A stretch of DNA of 64,000 bases from Halobacteriales archaeon YIM A00010 (GTDB lineage Archaea > Halobacteriota > Halobacteria > Halobacteriales > Haloarculaceae). Below the pieces are notes generated by a model. That model was not told the DNA's origin, made no database searches, and saw nothing but the letters and a program-made list of their open reading frames with translations. Positions 1-8,850 of this stretch are shown here, in pieces; position 1 is the first letter of the stretch; each line of letters opens with the position of its first letter. The stretch spans positions 434,001 through 498,000 of the forward strand of contig JAKCFJ010000001.1 of NCBI GenBank assembly GCA_025041175.1, given 5' to 3'. Both the position numbers and the translations under genes were made by a program.

Positions 1-1587
1 AGGACACGGCGGCGGTTTCTCGCGTTGGTCGGGGGGACGACGGCGCTGACGTTCGCCGGAGGAGCGAGGGCCGAAAGCGGGGATGGGGTTACGACGACCG
101 ACGTGACGATCGACTCCTTCGACGGAACGGAGATCGCGGCGACGCTGTACGAGCCACAGGGGGGATCCCAACCAGCAATGTTGCTGACCCACGGCTACGG
201 GCTCAACCGGACGCTCTCGCCGCTCGTCCAGGGCCGGGCAGCGATGTACGCACGCAACGGCTATGTGACGCTGACCTACGACTCGCGCGGGTTCGGTGAG
301 TCCGGCGGGCAGGTCAACATCAACGGGCCGAAAGAGGTCAAAGACGCCCAGACGCTCATCACGTGGCTAGGGGGGCGCGAGAACGTGCTGACGGACGGAC
401 CGGACGATCCCCGGATCGGGATGGACGGCACGTCCTATGGAGGCGGGATCCAGTTGAACGCGGCGGCAGCGGAGGCGCGCGGCGACGGCGTTCCCGAAAG
501 CGACGACCGACTGGACGCGCTCGTCCCCCGGTGGGCGTGGCACGATCTCACCTACTCGCTGGCACCCAACGGCGTGATCAAGCGCAACTGGGCGCTGTTG
601 CTGACGCTTGCGGGGGCCGGCGGGTCGCATCTCGTGGGGGACGACGCGCTGGATTTCATTCGGGGCCAGTCTCCGAAGCTGTACGAGATCCTCATCGAGG
701 GGTTGCTCGAAAACGAGCTGTCGACCGGCGCTAAGGCGTACCTCGACGCCCGATCACCCAGCCAGGACGTAGCGGACATCACCACGCCCGCGCTGTTCAT
801 CCACGGCTGGCCGGACACCCTCTTCACCCCGAACGAGGCGATCTGGAACGCAAACGGGCTGGGCGACACGGACCACCGGCTCGTCCTGACCGACGGGGGC
901 CACTCCCTCGAAGCAATCTCCCTGACGACGCTCGAACACGAGGAGTTTGCCGATGAGAAGGCGCTTGCGTGGATCGACACCCACCTTCGTGGCGAGGGAC
1001 AGAGCGACCTCCCACCGGTGACGTTCTACGAGATGCAGTCGAGTCAGTGGCGGACCGCTGATGGACTCCCGCCGTCGAACGCCGCCCCGAGAACGCTGTC
1101 GCTGACCGACGCCACCGAGGAGGCGACGACGTGGGTGGCAAACAGCGTGGTGCCGTCCTCCACGAGCCAGCTCTTTCCAGTGAACGGTGATTCACCGGTC
1201 GCTTCCGCGGATTTCGACTTCCCGATCACGGAGCCAACCGAACTCATGGGATCGCCCACGCTCCGGCTGGCGGTCGATCCCGCCGGCCCGGAAACGCGGC
1301 TGTTCGCAAAGCTGTACCGCGTTACGAGCGACGGGACCGAACGGCTCATCGACAACCAGGTGACCCCGCTGTTGGTCGAGGGGGACGGGGTCACTACCGC
1401 GACGGTCGAGATGGTCGCGTTCCAGCGGCGATTCGATCCGGGGGAGACCCTGCGGCTCACGGTGACGACGACCGACGCGGCGTTTCAGCCCTCACGAACG
1501 TCGGTCGGCGCGACGATCTACCACTCCGATCGTCACCCCTCGACGCTCGACGTTCCGGTTGTCGGGAACGCCGACACCGGAAACTGA
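1..1587 (+). CDS. CocE/NonD-type alpha/beta hydrolase, Tat-exported (5' end missing)
   Basis: The frame is open from base 1, so the true start lies before the window. The first residues visible (RTRRRFLALVGG, then a hydrophobic run ending ARA) are a twin-arginine signal peptide, so the enzyme is probably exported folded. An alpha/beta hydrolase domain follows with the nucleophile in GTSYGGG, an Asp in GWPDTLF and a His in DGGHS. The last ~180 residues form the beta-rich domain typical of X-Pro dipeptidyl-peptidase and CocE proteins. Family members hydrolyse peptides, esters or amides; the substrate cannot be read from sequence. It ends with TGA and no gene follows for 350 bases. Confidence 0.85.
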   Translation, partial: RTRRRFLALVGGTTALTFAGGARAESGDGVTTTDVTIDSFDGTEIAATLYEPQGGSQPAMLLTHGYGLNRTLSPLVQGRAAMYARNGYVTLTYDSRGFGESGGQVNINGPKEVKDAQTLITWLGGRENVLTDGPDDPRIGMDGTSYGGGIQLNAAAAEARGDGVPESDDRLDALVPRWAWHDLTYSLAPNGVIKRNWALLLTLAGAGGSHLVGDDALDFIRGQSPKLYEILIEGLLENELSTGAKAYLDARSPSQDVADITTPALFIHGWPDTLFTPNEAIWNANGLGDTDHRLVLTDGGHSLEAISLTTLEHEEFADEKALAWIDTHLRGEGQSDLPPVTFYEMQSSQWRTADGLPPSNAAPRTLSLTDATEEATTWVANSVVPSSTSQLFPVNGDSPVASADFDFPITEPTELMGSPTLRLAVDPAGPETRLFAKLYRVTSDGTERLIDNQVTPLLVEGDGVTTATVEMVAFQRRFDPGETLRLTVTTTDAAFQPSRTSVGATIYHSDRHPSTLDVPVVGNADTGN

Positions 1588-1937
1588 CGGCTCCTCCGAG
1601 CAGTCCGAACGCGTGTACCATTCGGAGTATACTGTCGGTCATCCGTCCGCGACTCGACAGTGACGTTTTCAGGCACATGGAGCAAGTGCCCGGCGAATAG
1701 GCCAGTGAGTGCTCGCCGAGCCATGACCGACAGCTCGCTTCTCGAAACTGGGGATTGTGCACCACCGATCGGCTGCATCCTGTCTCTGGAGAACTCGTCC
1801 TCTCACGAAATGAATGGCTGTCATATTGGGTTAGTATCTCGAATGTACGGCTCGTCACCGGACCGTTCGCGGGGACTGTACAGGAACTCAAATAAACCAG
1901 AAGAAATATAATACCGACCACTGTATTTCGGGCTGAT
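1588..1937. other. intergenic region with one small stem-loop
   Basis: I see no convincing gene here. A 7-bp inverted repeat (ACTGTCG at 1631-1637, CGACAGT at 1655-1661) lies 43 bases past the hydrolase stop and could be a terminator. Its outer bases TACTGTCGG match the end of the inverted-repeat element at 6916, so it may be a decayed copy. The last 40 bases carry the padR promoter. Confidence 0.5.
1904..1912 (+). promoter_or_regulatory. TATA box of the PadR-family gene
   Basis: An AT-rich block (AAATATAAT) stands in otherwise GC-rich DNA about 28 bases before the ATG at 1938. That spacing fits a haloarchaeal leaderless transcript. Confidence 0.6.
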
Positions 1938-2213
1938 ATGTATGATTTGACCGGGTTCCAACGGGACCTGCTGTACGTCATCGCTGGCAGCGACCAACTG
2001 TACGGGCTTGCGATCAAAGACGAACTCGAAGAGTACTACGAGACGGAGGTTCATCACGGCCGCTTATATCCGAATCTCGACACGATCGTGGAGAAGGGAT
2101 TGGTCGAGAAGGGCCAGCGCGACCGGCGGACGAACTACTACACGCTCACGCGTCGTGGCGAGCGCGAGATCGACGCCCGCGACGACTGGGAGGCTCAGTA
2201 CGTCAGTGGTTGA
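1938..2213 (+). CDS. PadR-family transcriptional regulator
   Basis: This 91-residue winged-helix protein is a short PadR regulator. It begins LTGFQRDLLYVIAGSDQLYG, followed by the recognition region HHGRLYPNLDTIVEKGLVEK and the wing (DRRTNYYTLTRRG). This is the usual length for haloarchaeal single-domain PadR proteins, which bind DNA as dimers and usually repress. The start follows a TATA box at leaderless spacing. It converges on dnaK, whose stop is only 8 bases beyond its own. The target genes are unknown. Confidence 0.85.
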   Translation: MYDLTGFQRDLLYVIAGSDQLYGLAIKDELEEYYETEVHHGRLYPNLDTIVEKGLVEKGQRDRRTNYYTLTRRGEREIDARDDWEAQYVSG

Positions 2214-2221
2214 TCGGCGGG

Positions 2222-4132
2222 TCAGGTCGACGACTCGTCCTCGACATCGTCGAAGTCGGCGTCGACGTACTCCCGATCGTCGTCCGCACCACCTGCTGCA
2301 CCAGCACCCGCTCCGGGACCGGCACCTGCTCCACCGGGACCCGCGCCGGCTCCAGCACCGCCGGGGCCTGCGCCCTCAGCGCCACCGGGCTGTTGGTACA
2401 TCTGCTTGCCGATCTCCTGTAGCTCTTCTGTGAGCTGTTCGGTGGCGTCGGTGAGTTCTTCGGTCGTGGCGTCCTCGTCCTCGAGCGTTTCTTCGAGGGA
2501 TTCGACGGCGCCCTCGATGTCGTCGCGGAGATCGTCGGAGACATCATCCTCGTTCTCTTCGAGGAGCGTTTCGGCCTGCTGAATCGTCGATTCGGCGGTG
2601 TTTCGTGCCTCGATCCGCTCGCGGCGCTTTTCGTCCTCTTCGGCGTGGGCCTCGGCGTCGTCTTTCATCTGCTCGATCTCTTCGTCGGAGAGACCCGTGC
2701 CGCCTTCGATGGTGATGGATTCGGCGTTGCCGCTCCCTTGATCCTCGGCTTCGACGTTGACGATGCCGTTCTCATCGATGTTGAACGTCACCTCGATCTG
2801 GGGCGTACCGGCGGGCGCGGGCGGGATACCGGCCAGCTGGAACGCGCCGAGGAGTTCGTTTTCGTTCGCCACTTCCCGTTCGCCCTGGAAGACGCGGACT
2901 TGAACGCTCTCTTGGTTGTCCGCGGCCGTGGTGAAAATCTTCGATTCCTTGGTCGGGATGGTGGTGTTTTTCTCGATGAGCCGTTCGAACAGACCGCCTT
3001 TGACTTCGATGCCCAGCGAGAGCGGCGTCACGTCGAGCAACACGATGTCGTCGACCTCACCGCCGAGCACGCCACCCTGAATGGCCGCGCCGAGCGCGAC
3101 CGCCTCGTCGGGGTTGACGTTTTTCTTCGGCTCCTGGCCGGTAAGTCCCTCAACCTGCTCTTGGATCATCGGCATCCGGGTCGAGCCACCGACGAGGATG
3201 ACGTCGTCGATGTCGTTTTTGGAGTACCCGGCGTCCGCCAGCGCCTGCTCAGTCGGGTCGACCGTGCGCTGGACGAGATCTTCCGTGAGCGCTTCGAACT
3301 TCGCCCGGGTGAGCTTCGTTTCGAGCGTGAGCGGACCCGAATCCGTCGTCGCAATGAAGGGAAGGTTGATGCTCGTTTCCTTGCGGCTCGAGAGTTCGAC
3401 TTTCGCGTCTTCTGCGGCGTCTTTCAACCGCTGGAGGGCTTGGCGGCCCTCGTTACGGAGATCTTTGCCGTGTTCCTCCTCGAAGTCGTCGGCCAACCAA
3501 TCGATGATTGCATGGTCCCAGTCGTCGCCACCCAGTTCGTTGTCGCCGTTCGTGGCGACAACCTCGTACACACCGTCGCCGAGATCGAGAACGGAAACGT
3601 CGAACGTCCCGCCTCCCAGATCGAACACCAGCACGGTCTGATCGGATTCGTCGTCGAGTCCGTACGCCATCGACGCCGCCGTCGGCTCGTTCACGATGCG
3701 TTCGACCTCGAAGCCGGCGATCTCGCCGGCGTCCTTGGTGGCCTGGCGCTGACTGTCAGAAAAGTACGCGGGCACGGTGATCACGGCACGCTCGATCTCG
3801 TCGCCGAGATACTCCTCGGCGTCGCGTTTGATCTTCTGGAGGATCATCGCGGAGATCTGCTCGGGCGTGTACTCCTCGCCGTCGATGTCGACCGTGTATC
3901 CGTCCTCACCGATGTGTCGTTTGATAGATTCGATCGTTCGGTCGGGGTTCTGGACGGCCTGGTTTTTCGCCGGCCCACCGATGAGACGCTCGTCGTCGGT
4001 GAACGCGACCACCGAAGGCGTCGTTCGGTCGCCTTCGGCGTTAATGATCAGTTCGGGATCGCCGCCTTCCATCACCGCGAACGCGCTGTTTGTCGTCCCA
4101 AGATCGATACCAAGAATCTTGTTACTCGCCAT
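2222..4132 (-). CDS. dnaK: molecular chaperone DnaK (Hsp70)
   Basis: This is a 636-residue cytosolic ATP-dependent chaperone. The nucleotide-binding domain opens with [15 protein letters not shown] and has [11 protein letters not shown] near residue 170 and [10 protein letters not shown] near 305. A beta-sandwich substrate domain and helical lid follow, then a Gly/Ala-rich tail ending in an acidic segment. I chose the ATG at 4132 because the family's conserved N-terminus begins there; the longer in-frame extension runs into the srp54 promoter region. Neither grpE nor dnaJ is next to it. It is divergent from srp54 across 173 bases. Confidence 0.97.
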   Translation of the reverse strand: MASNKILGIDLGTTNSAFAVMEGGDPELIINAEGDRTTPSVVAFTDDERLIGGPAKNQAVQNPDRTIESIKRHIGEDGYTVDIDGEEYTPEQISAMILQKIKRDAEEYLGDEIERAVITVPAYFSDSQRQATKDAGEIAGFEVERIVNEPTAASMAYGLDDESDQTVLVFDLGGGTFDVSVLDLGDGVYEVVATNGDNELGGDDWDHAIIDWLADDFEEEHGKDLRNEGRQALQRLKDAAEDAKVELSSRKETSINLPFIATTDSGPLTLETKLTRAKFEALTEDLVQRTVDPTEQALADAGYSKNDIDDVILVGGSTRMPMIQEQVEGLTGQEPKKNVNPDEAVALGAAIQGGVLGGEVDDIVLLDVTPLSLGIEVKGGLFERLIEKNTTIPTKESKIFTTAADNQESVQVRVFQGEREVANENELLGAFQLAGIPPAPAGTPQIEVTFNIDENGIVNVEAEDQGSGNAESITIEGGTGLSDEEIEQMKDDAEAHAEEDEKRRERIEARNTAESTIQQAETLLEENEDDVSDDLRDDIEGAVESLEETLEDEDATTEELTDATEQLTEELQEIGKQMYQQPGGAEGAGPGGAGAGAGPGGAGAGPGAGAGAAGGADDDREYVDADFDDVEDESST

Positions 4133-4305
4133 GTTACTCGTCCCTATTGCTGTCGAACCGTTAAACCTTGCTGAATACAGCGTCTCACGAAGCGTTTCCA
4201 TTCTGTCGGTCTCCTGCGATCGTGGCCGTGAACACTCCAGAAACGAACGGCATCCATCCTGGGAGACGAGAAGGCCTTTACTGTCGAATCGACTACGATG
4301 GAGCA
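4133..4305. promoter_or_regulatory. divergent promoter region of dnaK and srp54
   Basis: This 173-base gap separates two divergent starts. Read on the minus strand, a GGTTTAAC block about 30 bases before the dnaK ATG is a TATA candidate. On the plus strand, a CTTTACT block about 28 bases before the srp54 ATG is a weaker one. No operator repeat is obvious. Confidence 0.45.
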
Positions 4306-5682
4306 ATGGTACTCGACAATCTCGGTAGCTCGCTCCGGGGGACGCTCTCTACGCTTCAGGGCAAATCCCGGCTGAGCGAGGAGGACGTTCAAGACGTCGT
4401 AAAGGAGATCCAACGCTCGCTGTTGCAAGCCGATGTCGACGTTAGTCTGGTGATGGATCTCTCCGATTCGATCGAGCAGCGAGCGCTCGAAGAGGACCCA
4501 CCCGCGGGCACGAGCGCTCGGGATCACGTGCTCCGGATCGTGTACGAGGAGATGGTGTCGCTCATCGGGGACAGCACGCAACTGCCGCTCGAATCCCAAA
4601 CCATTCTGCTCGCTGGACTGCAGGGATCGGGGAAAACGACGTCGTCCGCGAAGATGGCGTGGTGGTTTTCGAAAAAGGGGCTCCGACCCGCAGTGATCCA
4701 GACCGACACGTTCCGTCCCGGTGCGTACGATCAGGCGAAGCAGATGTGTGAGCGCGCGGAGGTGGAGTTCTACGGCGATCCCGACGCCGACGATCCCGTC
4801 GAAATCGCCCGGGAGGGGTTGGAGGCGACGAGCGACTGTGACGTTCACATCGTGGACACGGCGGGTCGCCACGCGCTCGAATCTGATCTGATCGAGGAGA
4901 TCGAGGAGATCGACGGTGTCGTGCAGCCCGACACCAGCCTGCTGGTTCTCGACGCGGCGATCGGACAGGGAGCCAGCGACCAGGCCCAGGAGTTCGAGCG
5001 GGCCATCGGTGTCGACGGCGTCGTTATCACCAAACTCGACGGGACGGCCAAAGGTGGCGGCGCGCTCGCGGCGGTGAACGAGACCGACTCCACGATCGCG
5101 TTCCTCGGAACGGGCGAGACGGTCCAGGACATCGAACGGTTCGAGCCAAGCGGATTCATCTCTCGGCTGCTTGGGATGGGCGATCTCAAACAGCTCTCCG
5201 AACGGGTCGAGCGCGCGATGGAAGAGACCCAGGCCCAAGAGGAGGACTGGGAGCCAGAAGACCTCATGAAGGGCCAGTTCACCCTGAACGACATGCGAAA
5301 GCAGATGCAGGCGATGGACCGGATGGGACCGCTCGATCAGGTGATCGATATGATCCCGGGCTTTGGCGGCAACATCCGCGACCAGCTTCCCGACGATGCG
5401 ATGGACGTGACACAGGATCGGCTTCGAGATTTCGACATCATCATGGACTCGATGACCGACGAGGAACTCGAACAGCCCCGCTCGGTCGGCGCAGACCGCG
5501 TCAAACGCATCGCACGCGGCTCCGGACAGCCCGAAGAGCGGGTCCGAGAACTGCTCGAACAACACCGGATGATGGAACAGATGCTCAAACAGTTCCAAGG
5601 GATGGGCGACAGCGACATGCAACGAATGATGCAAAAGATGGACAACAAAGGCGGCGGACTCGGTGGTATCGGTCCGTTTTGA
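4306..5682 (+). CDS. srp54: signal recognition particle protein SRP54
   Basis: This 458-residue GTPase binds 7S RNA and hydrophobic signal sequences and delivers ribosomes to FtsY. The N domain covers about residues 1-90. The G domain shows GLQGSGKTT near 107, [16 protein letters not shown] near 185 and [11 protein letters not shown] near 245. The methionine-rich M domain (for example [12 protein letters not shown], and [13 protein letters not shown] near the end) binds RNA and signal peptide. The ATG at 4306 starts the conserved [10 protein letters not shown]; an earlier in-frame ATG would overlap the divergent promoters. Confidence 0.97.
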   Translation: MVLDNLGSSLRGTLSTLQGKSRLSEEDVQDVVKEIQRSLLQADVDVSLVMDLSDSIEQRALEEDPPAGTSARDHVLRIVYEEMVSLIGDSTQLPLESQTILLAGLQGSGKTTSSAKMAWWFSKKGLRPAVIQTDTFRPGAYDQAKQMCERAEVEFYGDPDADDPVEIAREGLEATSDCDVHIVDTAGRHALESDLIEEIEEIDGVVQPDTSLLVLDAAIGQGASDQAQEFERAIGVDGVVITKLDGTAKGGGALAAVNETDSTIAFLGTGETVQDIERFEPSGFISRLLGMGDLKQLSERVERAMEETQAQEEDWEPEDLMKGQFTLNDMRKQMQAMDRMGPLDQVIDMIPGFGGNIRDQLPDDAMDVTQDRLRDFDIIMDSMTDEELEQPRSVGADRVKRIARGSGQPEERVRELLEQHRMMEQMLKQFQGMGDSDMQRMMQKMDNKGGGLGGIGPF

Positions 5683-5732
5683 ACGGTGCTCACGCGATCG
5701 AAACGTCCCCCCTCGACAGCGTTTAATTTCTA

Positions 5733-5764
5733 CTAGACAAGAGTAGCGAAGGTTATTAGTCTAG
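5733..5764 (+). promoter_or_regulatory. paired CTAG sites before the methyltransferase gene
   Basis: Two CTAG tetramers (5733-5736 and 5761-5764) lie 50 and 22 bases before the methyltransferase ATG, beside AT-rich TTTAAT and TTATTAG blocks. CTAG is rare in haloarchaeal DNA, so the pair stands out. If the enzyme modifies CTAG, these could be self-regulatory sites. That link is inference. Confidence 0.35.
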
Positions 5765-5782
5765 GAAGAGATAGCATTGGCC

Positions 5783-6916
5783 ATGAAAACATCACACCGT
5801 GCCCGTATCGACGACGCCAGGGAGATGACGCTCGACGACGATTCGGTGGAACTCGTGGTGACGTCGCCGCCGTACCCGATGATCGAGATGTGGGATGAGC
5901 TGTTCTCGGAGCTGTCTCCGGGGGTCCGTCGGGCGCTTGCGGATGAAAACGGGGACGTTGCCTTCGAACTGATGCACGAGGAGCTGGATGAGGTGTGGGA
6001 GGAGCTCAGTCGTGTGCTCGTCGATGGGGGCATCGCGTGCATCAACGTGGGGGATGCGACCCGGAAGGTCGGAGAGGGGTTTCGCGTCTACCAGAACCAC
6101 GCTCGGATCAGCACAGCGATGAAGGAGCTCGGGTTCGAGCCGCTGCCGGACGTACTCTGGCGAAAGCCGGCGAATTCGGGGACGAAGTTCATGGGCAGCG
6201 GAATGGTTCCACCGAACGCGTACGTCACCCTCGAACACGAGTACATCCTCGTGTTCCGGAACGGGAGCCAGAGACGCCGCTTCGAGGTCGGCTCGGATCG
6301 GCGCTACCAGTCGGCGTACTTCTGGGAGGAGCGCAACCAGTGGTTTACGGACGTGTGGTCCGACATCAATGGCACGGCACAACCGCTCGAGACGGGGACC
6401 CAAGAGAGTGAAGAGGAAGCGGTTCGAGATCGATCGGGGGCGTTCCCGCTCGATATTCCGTATCGGCTGATCAACATGTACTCCGTGTACGGGGACACCG
6501 TGATCGACCCGTTCTGGGGAACCGGAACGACGTCCGTCGCTGCGATGGCCGCGGGTCGAAACTCCGTCGGCTACGAGATCGAAACCGCGTTTGCGGACGT
6601 CTTCGAGCAGCGGATCAGCGATCTGGACGTGCTGTCCGAAGAGATCGTCGACGATCGTCTCGACGATCACCGGGCGTTCATCCAGCAACGGATCGCCGAG
6701 GAGGACGAGGAGGGATACGAGGCGACTAACTACGATTTCGCCGTGATGACGAAGCAGGAAACGGAGATCCAGCTCTACTCGGTGTCGGAGATCACCAGCT
6801 CGAAATCCGGCCGGGAGACCGAATACGTGGTGACACACGAACCGGCCGGCTCGTCCGAGCCGACCATCCTCGACAGCCTCGAACGGGCAAAGATCGATTC
6901 CCTCTCCGACCCCTGA
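5783..6916 (+). CDS. zim: orphan DNA methyltransferase, probably CTAG-specific (Zim-like)
   Basis: This 377-residue amino-methyltransferase has the catalytic TSPPYPM motif near residue 28 and the AdoMet-binding block DPFWGTGTTSVAAM near residue 240. That is the beta-class order used by N4-cytosine and N6-adenine enzymes. No restriction enzyme gene is adjacent. A solitary CTAG-modifying methylase called Zim is widespread in haloarchaea, and length and motif order fit, but specificity cannot be read directly. The ATG at 5783 was chosen over an upstream TTG. The last ~60 residues, after the catalytic core, are unassigned. Confidence 0.75.
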   Translation: MKTSHRARIDDAREMTLDDDSVELVVTSPPYPMIEMWDELFSELSPGVRRALADENGDVAFELMHEELDEVWEELSRVLVDGGIACINVGDATRKVGEGFRVYQNHARISTAMKELGFEPLPDVLWRKPANSGTKFMGSGMVPPNAYVTLEHEYILVFRNGSQRRRFEVGSDRRYQSAYFWEERNQWFTDVWSDINGTAQPLETGTQESEEEAVRDRSGAFPLDIPYRLINMYSVYGDTVIDPFWGTGTTSVAAMAAGRNSVGYEIETAFADVFEQRISDLDVLSEEIVDDRLDDHRAFIQQRIAEEDEEGYEATNYDFAVMTKQETEIQLYSVSEITSSKSGRETEYVVTHEPAGSSEPTILDSLERAKIDSLSDP

Positions 6917-7012
6917 TACTGTCGGACAGATGTGATCGAATATCGGCTGCTGGTGAGCCGCTAGACAGCAGACGGATAGTCCGTCTCGGTCCGTGGCTCT
7001 GTCCGACAGTAT
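6916..7012. mobile_element. MITE-like element with 15-bp inverted repeats
   Basis: ATACTGTCGGACAGA at 6916-6930 is perfectly repeated in inverse at 6998-7012. A second hairpin (AGACGGA/TCCGTCT) lies at 6970-6986, and there is a CTAG at 6961. If the outer TA on each side is a target duplication, the repeats begin CTGTCGGACAG, as expected for a Tc1/IS630-type MITE. The left end touches the methyltransferase stop codon. A long terminator hairpin is the alternative. Confidence 0.5.
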
Positions 7013-7054
7013 GAACCGACCGTCTTTTTGTGGGCAGCGGACACCGGTTAGCGT

Positions 7055-7621
7055 ATGAGCGTCCGCGCAGTCGCCACCAGGGCTTACCGCGAGGCAGTGG
7101 GCGCCCTCAGCGCCAGCACGGTCGGGAGCCTGCTCGCGGGGATCGTTCTGAGCGGGCTAGAGGCGGAGTTCCGATTGCTTCCCGGTTTGCTCGTTCTCGT
7201 GCCTGCGCTGCTCGCTACCCGTGGAAACGTCTACGGCTCGCTCGGCGCTCGCATCGCCACTGCGCTCCACCAGGGCCTTCTCTCGCCCTCGCTGTTGACC
7301 CGGGATAAGCGGCTCGAATCGGCAGTCGCCGCCGCGCTCGCCAGCGGGTTGCTCACGAGTGCGTTCGCCGCCATCGCCGCGTTCGTGTTCCTCGCACTGC
7401 TTTCGGAACCGGCTGCCCTGCTTTCGCTGCTCGCCGTCGCGGTGCTGACAGGGCTGCTCTCGGGGATCACGCTGGCGGGCACCGTCGTCCTCGTCGTGTT
7501 CGCTGGCTACAGACGCGGCCACAATCCCGATACGCTGGTCGGCCCGATCGTGACGACCACCGGCGACATCTTCGGCGTCTTCTTTCTGTATCTCTCTGCT
7601 AAGGTGGTGCTCGCGCTGTGA
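7055..7621 (+). CDS. MgtE-type divalent cation transporter, first half
   Basis: This 188-residue membrane protein resembles the integral membrane domain of MgtE/SLC41 Mg2+ channels. It has about five hydrophobic segments and the family signature PALLATRGNVYGSLGARIAT near residue 48. The cytosolic N and CBS domains of bacterial MgtE are absent. The next gene encodes a second copy of the same domain and overlaps by 4 bases (GTGA), so the two probably form one heterodimeric pore. The cation is not shown by the sequence. Confidence 0.8.
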   Translation: MSVRAVATRAYREAVGALSASTVGSLLAGIVLSGLEAEFRLLPGLLVLVPALLATRGNVYGSLGARIATALHQGLLSPSLLTRDKRLESAVAAALASGLLTSAFAAIAAFVFLALLSEPAALLSLLAVAVLTGLLSGITLAGTVVLVVFAGYRRGHNPDTLVGPIVTTTGDIFGVFFLYLSAKVVLAL

Positions 7622-8172
7622 CGACCGACTGGACCGTCCGGGCGATCATGCGCGCAACGCTGCCCGTGTTGTTCCCGCTGACGCTCATCGAGATCGGCAG
7701 CGGGCTGGTGCTCAACGGGTTCGAGGCGACGTTGTTGCAGTATCCCACGCTGTTGGTGCTCGTTCCGGTCGTCATCGGGACAGCCGGGAATCTCGGCAGC
7801 ATACTCGCCTCGCGGCTCTCGACCGCCCTCCACCTCGGGACGCTGTCGTTCGGCGTGGACGATCTGTTGGTGGGCAACGCCGTTGCCACTGTGGCGCTCG
7901 CGCTCACCGTGTTTCCGGGCGTCGGCGCGGGGGCGTGGACGCTCACCACGCTCCTGGGCACCGCACAGCTCCCGCTTGTGACGGTCGTTCTGGTTGCGGT
8001 GTTGAGCGGCGGCGCGTTGGCCGTGATCGCGGTGGTCGTCACGGTCGTATCGACCTACGCCGCCTACCGGTTCCAAGCCGATCCCGACGACGTGGTGATC
8101 CCGGTCGTCACCAACGTCTGTGATGTCCTCGGCGTCCTCGTGCTGTTCGCCGTGGTGCAACTGGTCGTCTAA
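7618..8172 (+). CDS. MgtE-type divalent cation transporter, second half
   Basis: This 184-residue protein repeats the fold of its upstream neighbour, with the matching signature VVIGTAGNLGSILASRLSTA near residue 56 and about five membrane segments. It starts with GTG inside the stop of the first gene, which implies translational coupling and equal dosage. Its stop overlaps the end of the broken HAD gene on the other strand by 3-4 bases. Confidence 0.8.
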   Translation: MTTDWTVRAIMRATLPVLFPLTLIEIGSGLVLNGFEATLLQYPTLLVLVPVVIGTAGNLGSILASRLSTALHLGTLSFGVDDLLVGNAVATVALALTVFPGVGAGAWTLTTLLGTAQLPLVTVVLVAVLSGGALAVIAVVVTVVSTYAAYRFQADPDDVVIPVVTNVCDVLGVLVLFAVVQLVV

Positions 8173-8472
8173 CGGTGAGAATCGAGCGCAGCGATGCGCT
8201 CGATGGTGTGATCGGCGACAGTATTCTCGGTCGTGGTCTCCTCGTCGGTTCGGAGGTGGATCGTCTCGAATCCCGATTCGTGTGCACCGACGATGTCGCT
8301 GTCGTACGAATCCCCAACCATGACGTGCGTGTCGGCGTCGAGACGATTTTGGGCCGCGCGGAACAGACGGCTGTCTGGCTTGTGGACACCGACATCGGAG
8401 GAGACCACGACCGCATCGAACAGCTCTCGAAGCCCCGTGTGAGTCAACTTCTCCCGTTGGACGACGCCAACC
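8169..8472 (-). pseudogene. HAD-family phosphatase, 3' fragment
   Basis: This fragment encodes the C-terminal half of a haloacid dehalogenase-like phosphatase: VQREKLTHTGL, the motif III region VVSSDVGVHKPDSRLF with the catalytic Lys, and motif IV VMVGDSYDSDIVGA. The N-terminal half lies 2.5 kb away at 10989-11341, beyond an IS607-type element. Joining the two restores the expected TNG-VGVVQREK sequence. A short product could start at the ATG at 8447, but it would lack the nucleophile Asp. Confidence 0.85.
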
Positions 8473-8850
8473 GTTCCAATTTTCAGTAGCTTTCAGTAGC
8501 AACCCGTTGGAAGTGGGTACACTGGTGGACGGTTGGGCCGCGTCCATCGCTACCATCTGCGTTCGACTCGGGCAGGGTGACAGCGGGTGCCACATGGGCC
8601 GACCCACCACCAACGGTCACCCGTGCCTGTCCGGGGGTGTAAACGACAACGCCATGTCCGAACGTGAGCCGCGTGCCAGCGTCAGACCCGCTGTCTGACG
8701 AGGATCGCAAAGCACAGCTTTGCTCACCAGCGTCAGAGCGTGGCTCTGACGTGCATCGCGAAGCACAGCTTCGCTCAACAGCGGAACGGCCAGCTAGCAC
8801 GGTTTCGGAGGTCCCCATATAGGAGACCGTGAAACCGTGGTTGAGCTTCC
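8473..8850 (-). ncRNA. predicted omega (guide) RNA scaffold of TnpB
   Basis: In known TnpB systems the guide RNA comes from the 3' end of tnpB and continues past the element end. Here this stretch is rich in stem-loops, including a 9-bp stem (CACGGTTTC 8798-8806 with GAAACCGTG 8831-8839) and two tandem double hairpins. By that model the guide would begin with the HAD sequence just beyond 8472, on the minus strand. This is inferred from position and structure only. Confidence 0.35.

Noticed and set aside
2645-4174. Long plus-strand open frame opposite dnaK (509 codons)
   Set aside because: Antisense shadow of a high-GC gene with biased third positions. No domain, and it fully overlaps dnaK.
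4144-5634. Long minus-strand open frame opposite srp54 (496 codons)
   Set aside because: Shadow frame rich in His, Arg and Leu, with no family signature, covering the conserved srp54.
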